A DNA stretch of 30,085 nucleotides, from contig JAZNEP010000033.1 of NCBI GenBank assembly GCA_045588655.1, positions 1 to 30,085 of the forward strand. Reading direction: 5' to 3'. The first letter of the stretch is position 1, and each line of letters opens with the position of its first letter. Positions 1 through 7,079 of the stretch are shown here, piece by piece. A model generated the notes under the pieces. The model had not been told where the DNA came from and did no database searches. It saw only the letters and a program-made list of their open reading frames with translations. Source of the DNA: SVFI01 sp045588655. GTDB lineage: Bacteria; Bacillota; Clostridia; Lachnospirales; Lachnospiraceae. Both the position numbers and the translations under genes were made by a program.

Positions 1-89
1 ATTTCTTATCCATGGTTCCTCCTAATCTTAACACTGTTAAGTTTAGCATATAACTTTATTATGTCAAGACTTCTTCACCACTCAATATC

Positions 90-119
90 AAAACACTCCC
101 GAGCTCCTGCCCGAGAGTG
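90..119 (-). terminator. Hairpin terminator downstream of the EFR1 gene
   Basis: CACTC (94-98) pairs with GAGTG (115-119), and CG and GC pairs continue the stem inward across two mismatches around a TCCT loop. Read on the minus strand the stem is followed by TTTTG, which fits the end of the transcript of the operon at 180-2263. The plus-strand side is also T-rich further on, so it may act in both directions. The stem is imperfect, so this is a moderate call. Confidence 0.5.
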
Positions 120-179
120 CTGTTTCTTATTTTTTATTCAATTATCCAAACCAATTTATTTACCAACCGTCCTCCTTTG

Positions 180-941
180 TTACAAGTACTTTTCAATAGA
201 CGTTTGCTCAATAACTGATTTTCCAAGCAGTGTAATTGCTTGTTTCGGACACGCATTCACACACCTATAACATACTGTGCATTTATCCTTGCCCATTGCC
301 ATCCTATCTTTCATGATAATATTTTCAGTCGGACATATCTTTGCACATTTCGAACATCCAACACATTTAGTAGCATCTACTTTTAACTTATCGCTGTATT
401 TTCCGGTTCTATAACCGAACCATAATCTCTGTGACAGGAAACCCGCCAGACGAGATAAAGTTCCCAGTCCCTCTTGTGGATATTTTCCATTCTTAATATC
501 CGCAACTGCTTTTAATACTTTTCGCTTTGCATTTTCAACAAGCTGCGTATTCTTTTCAAAAGAACGTTTTAATACTTTCTCATCAGCAATACTATCCGGC
601 ATCTGCAGATGCAAACCACCTACAATTTGGGCACCATACTGTTCTAACAAACGCCCTAACACCCCTGCGCCATCTCCACTGAACAATGCCATTGTAGCAA
701 TAACAAAAACCTTTTTACCTTTCCATATTTCTGAATTGCTATGTATAAAATCGCTCAAATATTTCGGAACTGCACTATATTGTACCGGATAACTAAATAT
801 TATTTCATCATGCTCATTTATGTGCTCTATGAGGTTTTTATCTTCAATCGAAAACATCAGAGAATCATTGTTATATTCTCTTAAAAACACTTCTAATGCA
901 TATTTAGAATTACCTGTTCCGCTAAAATATATACCAATCAT
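180..941 (-). CDS. EFR1-type flavodoxin/ferredoxin fusion protein
   Basis: A 253-residue cytoplasmic redox protein. The N-terminus (residues 1-150) is a flavodoxin-like domain with the FMN phosphate loop SGTGNS at 7-12. The C-terminus carries two 4Fe-4S clusters, with cysteines at 193, 196, 199 and 203 and at 221, 224, 227 and 231, each in the CxxCxxCxxxCP pattern. This arrangement and length match the EFR1 family of ferredoxins common in anaerobic Firmicutes. It probably shuttles electrons between a flavin and iron-sulfur clusters; the partner enzyme is not known. The ATG start is preceded by GAGGTTGATGA, and its ribosome binding site lies just after the stop of the XRE gene, so it is the last gene of the operon at 180-2263. 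The family assignment is firm, the physiological role is not. Confidence 0.88.
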   Translation of the reverse strand: MIGIYFSGTGNSKYALEVFLREYNNDSLMFSIEDKNLIEHINEHDEIIFSYPVQYSAVPKYLSDFIHSNSEIWKGKKVFVIATMALFSGDGAGVLGRLLEQYGAQIVGGLHLQMPDSIADEKVLKRSFEKNTQLVENAKRKVLKAVADIKNGKYPQEGLGTLSRLAGFLSQRLWFGYRTGKYSDKLKVDATKCVGCSKCAKICPTENIIMKDRMAMGKDKCTVCYRCVNACPKQAITLLGKSVIEQTSIEKYL

Positions 942-957
942 TCATCAACCTCAATCC

Positions 958-1347
958 TTATTGTGGAAAACCATATAAACTAAAATAAATAATCGCAGAA
1001 ATAAAGTCAAGCAAAAGAATTATTCCAAAAACTATTGCCGCAATCTTTAATCCTTTTTTTGCCTTTTTCTTGTTTTCATCGGTTAATACTTTTTCCTTTA
1101 GTTCGCTTGCAATTTCTGACTTATCAGTAGTTCCCTCTAATTGAGTTGGTGCTTTATCCATTACCAGCTCATCCAAAGAGATCTCGAACAAATCACTAAT
1201 TGCAATCAGTTTTTCCATATCAGGGGTCGAGTCCCCCACTTCCCATTTCGAAACAGTTTGCCGGGAAACATTCAAACGATTGGCAAGTTCTTCTTGTGAT
1301 AAGCCTTTTTGTTTTCGGAGCGTATACATTTTATTATGAAATTCCAT
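958..1347 (-). CDS. XRE-family transcriptional regulator with C-terminal membrane segment
   Basis: A 129-residue protein. Residues 4-60 form a Cro/C1-type helix-turn-helix (LSQEELANRLNVSRQTVSKW), followed by a charged linker with many Lys and Glu. One hydrophobic stretch near the C-terminus (about 103-123) is probably a membrane anchor. The ATG at 1347 is chosen over an upstream TTG at 1356 because it is a normal start and has AGGA about nine bases upstream. It overlaps the end of the CPBP protease gene by 14 bases, so the two are translationally linked. The anchored repressor design, with a membrane protease encoded next to it, suggests membrane-linked signalling, but that is inference. A second regulator with the same layout sits at 5996-6505. 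Confidence 0.85.
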   Translation of the reverse strand: MEFHNKMYTLRKQKGLSQEELANRLNVSRQTVSKWEVGDSTPDMEKLIAISDLFEISLDELVMDKAPTQLEGTTDKSEIASELKEKVLTDENKKKAKKGLKIAAIVFGIILLLDFISAIIYFSLYGFPQ

Positions 1348-2263
1348 TTTTACCAATCCTACCTTTCCATCCTTTTACCATAACAAATAACAACATTCCT
1401 AACAATACTGTTGTAATAACACTTGCTTCTATTCCGTATTCTGCACCATTAAGAATACTAGCATCTTCTACACTAAAAAGAACTACTCCTTTTGAAACAC
1501 TTTCACTTCCACTTAAGGACAAACCCATAATCACATATAATATAAAATTCCATGCACTATGTAACCCACAAGCAATCCATATATTAGACCGCCACAAAAC
1601 AAGTATTGAAAAGGTAATCGAAACCAAATACAAGTTTATAATTCCAACCACAGCATGCACTAAATCCGCTTCAATCAAGCCAGACCAATGTGGAAAAACA
1701 AATGATGTTGAACTAATTAGAATTGCCAATGGTATAGATATTCTATTTTTTAATGAATTGAGCAAAAATCCTCTGCACATGATTTCTTCTGTAGCACCTT
1801 GAATACCAAATGCCAATACCCATAACAAAATACTCTTCATATTAACATTTGTGTTGAATCCACAAAAAATAATGGAACCACAGAGGCAACCTATACCTAA
1901 TATTATAAACAAAAGAATCGTGGCAACTAATGCTCCTACCAAATACTCTATAGGATTTCCTGAAAAACCTACAAATTTAATATTTCTTTTCTCAACAAAT
2001 CTGCAATATAATAGGGTTACTAAGGAAAATACTAGAAATCCATAGTAGAGTAACAACTCACTAATTTCTCCAGCTGGCATTATGCCGTGCAAAGGATCAT
2101 AGCCCATACCATATAAAATCCCAATTACTACTCCTTCTCCCAAAACTGCCGATAAAACATATATCAGGATGAATGCCAATAATTTCTTTATTATGTATTC
2201 AGCGGATGACATATTTGTTTCGTTGTTGAACGGATTTAGATTGTAAATAATACCTTTCTTCAT
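1334..2263 (-). CDS. CPBP-family intramembrane glutamic endopeptidase
   Basis: A 309-residue protein with about seven to eight hydrophobic segments. It carries the CPBP (CAAX protease and bacteriocin-processing) signature: EE at 159-160 with Arg 164 (ATEEIMCRG), a histidine in FPHW at 192, and HSAWN at 235-239, whose His and Asn match the last conserved motif. These are the proposed catalytic residues of this membrane protease family, whose bacterial members act in bacteriocin self-immunity, peptide processing or regulation. The ATG at 2263 has GGAGG eight bases upstream and is preferred over the adjacent TTG at 2266. It is the first gene of an operon with the XRE regulator and the EFR1 protein. 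No bacteriocin gene is visible nearby, so the substrate is unknown. Confidence 0.87.
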   Translation of the reverse strand: MKKGIIYNLNPFNNETNMSSAEYIIKKLLAFILIYVLSAVLGEGVVIGILYGMGYDPLHGIMPAGEISELLLYYGFLVFSLVTLLYCRFVEKRNIKFVGFSGNPIEYLVGALVATILLFIILGIGCLCGSIIFCGFNTNVNMKSILLWVLAFGIQGATEEIMCRGFLLNSLKNRISIPLAILISSTSFVFPHWSGLIEADLVHAVVGIINLYLVSITFSILVLWRSNIWIACGLHSAWNFILYVIMGLSLSGSESVSKGVVLFSVEDASILNGAEYGIEASVITTVLLGMLLFVMVKGWKGRIGKNGIS

Positions 2264-2291
2264 CAATATTTCCTCCTTGTATCACTTGATG

Positions 2292-2309
2292 AAAGTATCG
2301 TATTACTTT
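2292..2309. promoter_or_regulatory. Inverted repeat upstream of the CPBP-XRE operon
   Basis: AAAGTA (2292-2297) and TACTTT (2304-2309) form a perfect 6-bp inverted repeat with a 6-base spacer, some 30 bases upstream of the CPBP start. Its place fits an operator for the XRE protein of the same operon. No confident -10 and -35 pair was found next to it. Low to moderate confidence. Confidence 0.3.
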
Positions 2310-2451
2310 TGTTCTAAAAACACTACCAACCATATTAATCAATCTGTCAACGCTCTTTAACAATCCTGTTAAGTCCAGTTGCAACGCCTAATTTACAGGC
2401 AAAAGCAATGTAAAATTCAAATATTCGTGTCCTTTCAAACTCAATAAAACC

Positions 2452-2838
2452 CTATCTTATTTGGGTAGCATAATAGCATACAATCCTATGTTCCGTATCA
2501 TTACAAAGAATACCAAACTGCCTTGTTCCTGTCCCCACCGGACTATAGAGTAAAATCGAATAATCATTAATATCCTCTTCTATGATCCTTTCAAAGGGTA
2601 AACCGAAAGGAAATTCATCTAAGATATAATCCGGATTATCCTTATTTACATCAGAAACTTTCATACCATACCAATGCGCATATCCATATGCTAATTGTTC
2701 TTCATCCGAAATATCTACGGAATATTCTCTTAATACAGCTTCTTTATAAGCATTATATGATTCTTCATTTAACATAAATGAATACAAATAGCATTTCATA
2801 AACAAACCATTTTTGTAGGCAGAACAAAACTCATCCAA
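2452..2838 (-). CDS. Hypothetical protein, probably a 5'-truncated remnant
   Basis: An open frame of 128 codons that begins only with a TTG. Upstream in frame lies an A/G-rich run and then a TGA at about 2890, with no ATG and no convincing ribosome binding site. The first internal ATG is codon 14. The sequence is acidic and aromatic, with no signal peptide or membrane segment, and I do not recognise a family. Protein-like composition suggests it was once coding. Given the damaged antitoxin and methyltransferase pieces just upstream, the likeliest reading is the C-terminal part of a gene that lost its beginning. An intact small protein starting at the TTG is possible but less likely. Confidence 0.4.
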   Translation of the reverse strand: MDEFCSAYKNGLFMKCYLYSFMLNEESYNAYKEAVLREYSVDISDEEQLAYGYAHWYGMKVSDVNKDNPDYILDEFPFGLPFERIIEEDINDYSILLYSPVGTGTRQFGILCNDTEHRIVCYYATQIR

Positions 2839-2924
2839 TTCATTTGGTTTTACTACTTCTTTTCTTTCTTTTTTCTTCTCTCATCACAGATATCCACCTA
2901 ACACTATTTTGACACTCTAATATT

Positions 2925-3164
2925 TCAAATGTTCGAATTTCTATATGATAACGCATGCGTATAATCACAGTCTCCGCCCGCCAATTCATTTAAATCAATT
3001 TCATCTTTAACCGTAGTTTCTGCCTCCTGCAGTTTCATAAGCAGTTTCTTTGCTGCTTTTTCACGCTCATAATCTTCAATATCCATAATAGCAAACTTAC
3101 CTCTTCCGTTTTTTGTTAAAAATACCGGTTCTCCAATTACACAATTTTTCATCACTTCGTTATA
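2925..3164 (-). pseudogene. Phd/YefM-family antitoxin remnant
   Basis: The frame encodes EPVFLTKNGRGKFAIMDIED, a close match to the conserved core of Phd/YefM antitoxins (the usual pattern is EPV.LTKNG....VM....Y). Family members normally have some 20-30 more residues in front, containing a YNE motif. Here the in-frame codons for Y-N-E-V are still present just before the first possible start (3156-3164), but a TAA at 3165-3167 directly precedes them. No ribosome binding site serves the GTG (3155) or ATG (3152). The C-terminal tail also diverges from the family after about residue 55. No RelE, ParE or Doc-type toxin gene follows. I read this as a decayed solitary antitoxin; a short functional version is less likely. 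Confidence 0.6.
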
Positions 3165-3208
3165 TTATCCTAAATGAAAATCTATAACAAAATCGTGAGA
3201 ACTGAAAT

Positions 3209-3466
3209 TTAACGCTTTCTTTCTAACTGTAAATCAATAGTATCATAAATAGTGACTGTCCCACCATATTTATTAATTGCATCTTCAAATTTGCCTGTAA
3301 TCACCGAAAAATTTTGATACTCCTTACACTTTTCTTTTAGCAATTCAGAGAATTGTTCTTCATATTCTACTGCTGTCAACTGGCATCCGGTCGATAAAAT
3401 TGGAGCCGTCGCTTGTCCACCACCACTTCCAATCCCTTCAAGGATGGCATAACAACACACCTCCAA
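3209..3466 (-). pseudogene. SAM-dependent methyltransferase remnant with internal deletion
   Basis: An 85-codon frame opening with a TTG. Its first half resembles the SAM-binding motif I and II region of small class I methyltransferases (ILEGIGSGGGQATAPIL, then GCQLTAVEYEEQFSELLKEK and NFSVITGKFED). It then runs straight into AINKYGGTVTIYDTIDLQL, which looks like the extreme C-terminus of the same kind of protein. The roughly 100 or more residues normally between these parts, including the catalytic region, are absent, and the N-terminal 40 or so residues are missing too. The residues EGIGSGGGQ also deviate from the usual EIGxGxGQ. It lies 11 bases after the LysR stop. It is almost certainly non-functional; the deletion reading rests on remembered family patterns, not on an alignment. 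Confidence 0.6.
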
Positions 3467-3477
3467 TCAACTTCAAA

Positions 3478-4389
3478 TCAACACAAAACACTATCCTTAT
3501 ACTTTTCTATTTCTTCCAGATACTTCTGTCCAAGTGGACTTATCGCCACACCCTTTCTTACAATATATCCAATTGTCATAACCTCCTGAGAATCCAGCTT
3601 TACTGCGCAATACTCGTCTCCATTTAAGTCCTCACAAATGATACCCGAACATAAAGTGTAACCATTAAGTCCCACCATCAAATTCAGCATAGTAGCCCTG
3701 TCATTCGCTTTAATCAATTGCTTGTATCCATAAGTGCTCAATACCTCTTCTGCAAAATAAAATGAATTATTGTTTCCCTGATCAAAGGACAGGCACGGAT
3801 AATCCTGCAACTCTTGTAAGGTAATCATCTTTTTCTTTGCAAGCGGATGACTCTTTGCAATATATACATAAATGTGGCACTTTAAAATGTCATGAAATTC
3901 CAGTTCTCTTTCTTGGAATATTTTCGCTAGCACCTTACGATTGAAATCATTGACATATAAAATCCCAATTTCACTTTTGAAAGTGCTTACATCCTCAATT
4001 ACATCATAGGTTCTGGATTCACGCACTGCAAACTCATACTCATCCATACCAAACTGTTTTACCATCTCCATAAATGCGTTTACCGCAAAGGTGTAATGTT
4101 GCATAGAAACACTGAACTTCTTCTTAATCGCAGTTTGATTTACGTATTTTGATTCCATCAATTCATACTGCTGCACAACCTGTCTTGCATATCCGATGAA
4201 TTCCTCCCCTTCCGGAGTCAGCGATATCCCCCGGTTGGTTCTGTGAAATAATACCATCCCTATCTCTGTTTCCAATTCCTTGATAGAAGCCGAAAGACTT
4301 GGTTGTGCAATAAAAAGGCCTCTTGCTGCCTCACTCATGGAATTAGCATTAGCTACCGCAATTACATATCGAAGCTGGGTAAGTGTCAT
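3478..4389 (-). CDS. LysR-family transcriptional regulator
   Basis: A 303-residue protein of typical LysR length. Residues 1-60 form the winged helix-turn-helix, with the family hallmark SMSEAARGLFIAQPSLSASI, followed by an effector-binding domain (about 90-295). The ATG has AAGGGAG nine bases upstream. It is divergent from the O-acetylhomoserine sulfhydrylase gene with 200 bases between the starts, the classic arrangement for a LysR activator of a sulfur amino acid gene. Regulation of that gene, probably in response to a sulfur metabolite such as O-acetylserine, O-acetylhomoserine or a product, is inferred from position and from LysR proteins such as CysB, CysL and MetR. The family call is firm; the effector is unknown. 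Confidence 0.9.
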   Translation of the reverse strand: MTLTQLRYVIAVANANSMSEAARGLFIAQPSLSASIKELETEIGMVLFHRTNRGISLTPEGEEFIGYARQVVQQYELMESKYVNQTAIKKKFSVSMQHYTFAVNAFMEMVKQFGMDEYEFAVRESRTYDVIEDVSTFKSEIGILYVNDFNRKVLAKIFQERELEFHDILKCHIYVYIAKSHPLAKKKMITLQELQDYPCLSFDQGNNNSFYFAEEVLSTYGYKQLIKANDRATMLNLMVGLNGYTLCSGIICEDLNGDEYCAVKLDSQEVMTIGYIVRKGVAISPLGQKYLEEIEKYKDSVLC

Positions 4390-4436
4390 GTTGTATCTCC
4401 CTTAAATCGTCATTCTTTTTATAATTATAATATGTA

Positions 4437-4488
4437 CTATAGATTTCAACAAGAGGATATTGGTTTTGCTATAGTTATCTCCTATAGC
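4437..4488. promoter_or_regulatory. CTATAG repeats in the LysR-metY divergent promoter region
   Basis: CTATAG occurs at 4437-4442, 4469-4474 and 4482-4487. The last two extend to GCTATAG and CTATAGC, giving an inverted repeat with a 7-base spacer. They sit between the divergent LysR and sulfhydrylase genes, where a LysR regulator normally binds two neighbouring sites. A binding role is inferred from position and spacing only. Confidence 0.4.
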
Positions 4489-4589
4489 CAGCAACTGTTT
4501 TTTCATAATATTCAGCTTCGATAAATAAGTATACACTTACACCATACAAAAATTACAGACTTAACCATAAAGAAAGAGAGGAAAAAAGT

Positions 4590-5870
4590 ATGATAAGTAA
4601 CACAGGTACAAAGTGTATTCACGAAGGCTGGAAACCATCCGAAGGAGAGCCAAGACAGCTTCCCATTTATCAAAGTACTACATTTAAATATGACACAAGC
4701 AATACCATGGGGCAGTTATTTGATTTGGAAAGAGAGGGCTACTTTTACACACGTTTGCAGAATCCGACAAATGATGCAGTGGCAGCAAACATCTGTGCGT
4801 TAGAGGGCGGCGCGGCTGCAATGCTTACATCTTCCGGACAAGCAGCTAACTTCTATGCCATTTTCAACATCTGTGAAGCAGGAGATCATTTTATTGCGTC
4901 TTCCTCTATCTACGGAGGAACATACAATTTATTCGGTGTTACCATGAAGAAAATGGGAATCGAGTGTACATTCGTTGATCAGTCTCTTCCAATAGAGGAA
5001 CTCGAAAAATACTTCAAACCAAACACAAAGGCAGTGTTTGGCGAAACCATTACGAACCCAACTGTAACTATATTTGACTTTGAAAAATTTGCAAAGCTTG
5101 CACATAAACACGGTGTACCTTTAATCATTGATAACACCTTTGCTACGCCGGTAAACTGTAGACCGTTTGAGTGGGGCGCAGACATCGTAACACACTCTAC
5201 CACTAAGTACATGGATGGTCACGGTGTTGGCGTTGGTGGATGTATCGTAGACAGCGGAAACTTCGACTGGCTGGCTCACGCAGAGAAATTTCCGGGACTT
5301 ACAACACCGGATGATTCTTATCACGGTATCACTTATGCAAAAAAATTCGGCAAGGGTGCATACATCACAAAAGCAACTGCACAACTTATGAGAGACTTGG
5401 GCTGCATTCAGTCTCCACAGAATTCCTTCTATTTAAATCTTGGATTAGAGACCCTACACCTTAGAATGAATCAGCACTGCAAAAATGCACTTACCGTAGC
5501 AAGATTCCTGAAGAATAATGACAATGTCGCGTGGGTACATTACGCTGACCTGGCAGGCGATGCCTACAATGACCTTGCAAAGAAATATCTGCCAAACGGA
5601 ACCTGTGGCGTATTGGCATTTGGTGTCAAGGGTGGCCGTGAAGCTTCTATCAAGTTCATGGATAGCTTGAAGTTTGTATCTATATCAACACATGTTGCAG
5701 ACTCTAAAACCTGTCTGTTGCATCCGGCCAGTCATACACACCGTCAGCTGACCAACGAACAGTTAATTGAAGCAGGTATTACTCCGGATTTAATTCGTTT
5801 GTCTGTAGGAATAGAAAATGTAGAAGATTTGATTACAGATTTGGAACAAGCGTTAGCAAAAGTAAACTAA
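4590..5870 (+). CDS. metY: O-acetylhomoserine aminocarboxypropyltransferase (sulfhydrylase)
   Basis: A 426-residue PLP enzyme of the Cys/Met metabolism (trans-sulfuration) family. It would convert O-acetylhomoserine and sulfide to homocysteine and acetate in the cytoplasm, for methionine synthesis; related enzymes also act on O-acetylserine. The PLP lysine is K206 in STTKYMDGHG, and the conserved aspartate that contacts the pyridine nitrogen is D181 in DNTFATP. The N-terminal YFYTRLQNPT motif (51-60), the SSGQAA loop, and the length of about 425 residues match MetY rather than the shorter MetB or MetC. The ATG follows AGAGAGG. It is the only clear plus-strand gene and stands alone, with a hairpin just after its stop, and it is probably controlled by the divergent LysR protein. 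The choice between homocysteine and cysteine synthesis cannot be settled from sequence. Confidence 0.93.
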   Translation: MISNTGTKCIHEGWKPSEGEPRQLPIYQSTTFKYDTSNTMGQLFDLEREGYFYTRLQNPTNDAVAANICALEGGAAAMLTSSGQAANFYAIFNICEAGDHFIASSSIYGGTYNLFGVTMKKMGIECTFVDQSLPIEELEKYFKPNTKAVFGETITNPTVTIFDFEKFAKLAHKHGVPLIIDNTFATPVNCRPFEWGADIVTHSTTKYMDGHGVGVGGCIVDSGNFDWLAHAEKFPGLTTPDDSYHGITYAKKFGKGAYITKATAQLMRDLGCIQSPQNSFYLNLGLETLHLRMNQHCKNALTVARFLKNNDNVAWVHYADLAGDAYNDLAKKYLPNGTCGVLAFGVKGGREASIKFMDSLKFVSISTHVADSKTCLLHPASHTHRQLTNEQLIEAGITPDLIRLSVGIENVEDLITDLEQALAKVN

Positions 5871-5879
5871 CATTTATAT

Positions 5880-5905
5880 TCAACACCGGCCTACACCGGT
5901 GTTGA
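5880..5905 (+). terminator. Hairpin downstream of metY
   Basis: CAACACCGG (5881-5889) pairs perfectly with CCGGTGTTG (5896-5904), with an extra T-A pair outside and a CCTACA loop, starting nine bases after the metY stop. The following bases (AGTCAATTTC) are only mildly T-rich, so termination may be partial. Convergent transcription arrives from the minus-strand XRE gene. Confidence 0.6.
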
Positions 5906-5971
5906 GTCAATTTCAAGTTTCTTGATAGACAACTTGTCGATATACACAACTGAACCTTCAAGTTCGTGCAT
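5891..5971 (-). CDS. Candidate small ORF of 26 codons after the XRE gene
   Basis: An ATG at 5971 is preceded by AGAGAGGAAAGC, a good Shine-Dalgarno at normal spacing, and opens 26 codons with a mixed, protein-like composition (start MHELEGSVVYIDKLS). The stop TAG lies in the loop of the hairpin at 5880-5905. It follows the XRE stop by about 25 bases on the same strand. There is no homology that I recognise, no membrane segment and no signal peptide. It could be a real small protein, the remnant of a longer gene, or chance. Confidence 0.25.
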   Translation of the reverse strand: MHELEGSVVYIDKLSIKKLEIDSTPV

Positions 5972-5995
5972 GCTTTCCTCTCTACTAGACTGAAT

Positions 5996-6505
5996 TTATC
6001 TTTTCTTATATGTCGCTACAATTCCAACTACAGAAGCCAAAAAAGTAATCGGTGCAATTCTTACAAATAAGAATTCAAACCCATGCATTATTGTTCCCGC
6101 CACTGCCAACTCAGGATCATTGTAATTCCAATCCAGATAAGAGCTATTCATAAATGCAAGTACGATAAATATTATCACTATAACTGCACACAATGAAATA
6201 AGAATCCATCGAATCGTTTTGACCTTTGTTATACTTCTTTTTGCAAGCTGCAAATTAATGACTTCCAACTTTTCAGAAAGGGTCTTTAAATCATCGGTAG
6301 TCGGTTCTGCTATAGGTTCTCCAAGTAATTCACTTACAGTAGTATCCAATTCATCCGCCAACATAATTAGCATACTGGAGTCCGGAACTGACATACCATT
6401 CTCCCATTTCGATATAGTCTGTCTTACTACATTCAGTTTAATTGCAAGTTCTTCTTGTGATAGCCCTTTTGATTTCCTAATTCTTTTGATATTTTCATTA
6501 AGCAT
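5996..6505 (-). CDS. XRE-family regulator with two C-terminal membrane segments
   Basis: A 169-residue protein. Residues 1-60 form a Cro/C1-type helix-turn-helix (LSQEELAIKLNVVRQTISKW) very like that of the regulator at 958-1347. A linker rich in Leu, Glu and Lys (70-95) may be a short coiled coil. Two hydrophobic segments follow, at about 98-120 and 145-165. The ATG is preceded by AAGGAGG at good spacing. It is therefore a membrane-tethered DNA-binding protein, a layout seen in many Firmicute XRE regulators of unknown signal. It is monocistronic apart from a possible small ORF behind it. The GTTGC/GCAAC repeat upstream may be its own operator. Confidence 0.85.
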   Translation of the reverse strand: MLNENIKRIRKSKGLSQEELAIKLNVVRQTISKWENGMSVPDSSMLIMLADELDTTVSELLGEPIAEPTTDDLKTLSEKLEVINLQLAKRSITKVKTIRWILISLCAVIVIIFIVLAFMNSSYLDWNYNDPELAVAGTIMHGFEFLFVRIAPITFLASVVGIVATYKKR

Positions 6506-6554
6506 AATCTGTGCCTCCTTGTTTTTGATGGCTCAATTTTATATTCAAAAGAGC

Positions 6555-6571
6555 CGTTGCCACAAGCAACG
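6555..6571. promoter_or_regulatory. Candidate operator over the XRE promoter
   Basis: CGTTGC (6555-6560) and GCAACG (6566-6571) form a perfect 6-bp inverted repeat with a 5-base spacer, 50-66 bases upstream of the XRE start. On the minus strand it overlaps a possible -35 element (TTGTGG), with TATAAA 16 bases downstream. Position suggests autoregulation. A weak transcription terminator is the alternative. Confidence 0.35.
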
Positions 6572-6694
6572 CATATTAACATCTGCTTATTTATGGGCTT
6601 TTCGCAGACATTCTGAAATCCTCAAAGAAACTTCTATATCAAAATAGTCAGAACTGAATGTTTAGGGATTTTTGCAAATACAAAGTTATCTCTG

Positions 6695-7078
6695 TTATAA
6701 TGCTGTTATCCAAAAACATACTGCTGTAACAAATGAAAGCGGCGTCATAATATACTTTTCTTTTTTACTTTTTGATATAAAACACATAACTGTATTCAAT
6801 GAAAGATATAGTGCCATAACTATACCTATTATTTTTGTTGTTTTTTCAGAAAACCACAACGATACAAAGCCGGCATTCTGTAAAAGAACTATCATGAAGA
6901 AAAACTGAAGAAGCAATTGTGTTATCAAAACAAATCTTAATTTTTTTGGAAAAACCCTATATTGACCACCCATCGTCAACTCACCTAAAGGTAAACCGCA
7001 TATTATTAATATGGACAATCCCATCATTACCGAAAGTATTACCGTTCCTATTATTGCTATCATAATTACCTCCAACAT
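6695..7078 (-). CDS. Small integral membrane protein, function unknown
   Basis: A 127-residue protein with four hydrophobic segments (about 3-28, 47-67, 80-100 and 108-126) and short polar loops, one of which reads GELTMGGQYRVFPKKLRFV. I do not assign a function; similar short four-helix proteins of unknown role occur in Firmicutes. It starts one base after the stop of the M23 peptidase gene, so it is the third gene of the TetR-M23 operon. An M23 protein in the same transcript hints at a cell-envelope role, which is inference. There is no visible terminator directly after it, and the following 190 bases hold only the hairpin described at 6555-6571. Confidence 0.72.
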   Translation of the reverse strand: MLEVIMIAIIGTVILSVMMGLSILIICGLPLGELTMGGQYRVFPKKLRFVLITQLLLQFFFMIVLLQNAGFVSLWFSEKTTKIIGIVMALYLSLNTVMCFISKSKKEKYIMTPLSFVTAVCFWITAL

Positions 7079-7079
7079 A

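Noticed and set aside
1200..1802. Plus-strand open frame of 200 codons
   Set aside because: Antisense to the XRE and CPBP genes, both of which have clear motifs and ribosome binding sites.
2199..2384. Minus-strand frame of 61 codons overlapping the CPBP start
   Set aside because: It runs through the CPBP leader and the first codons in another frame, has no ribosome binding site at its start and no recognisable family.
2452..3164. Functional toxin-antitoxin pair
   Set aside because: The antitoxin has lost its N-terminus, and the downstream frame has no resemblance to RelE, ParE or Doc toxins and no proper start.
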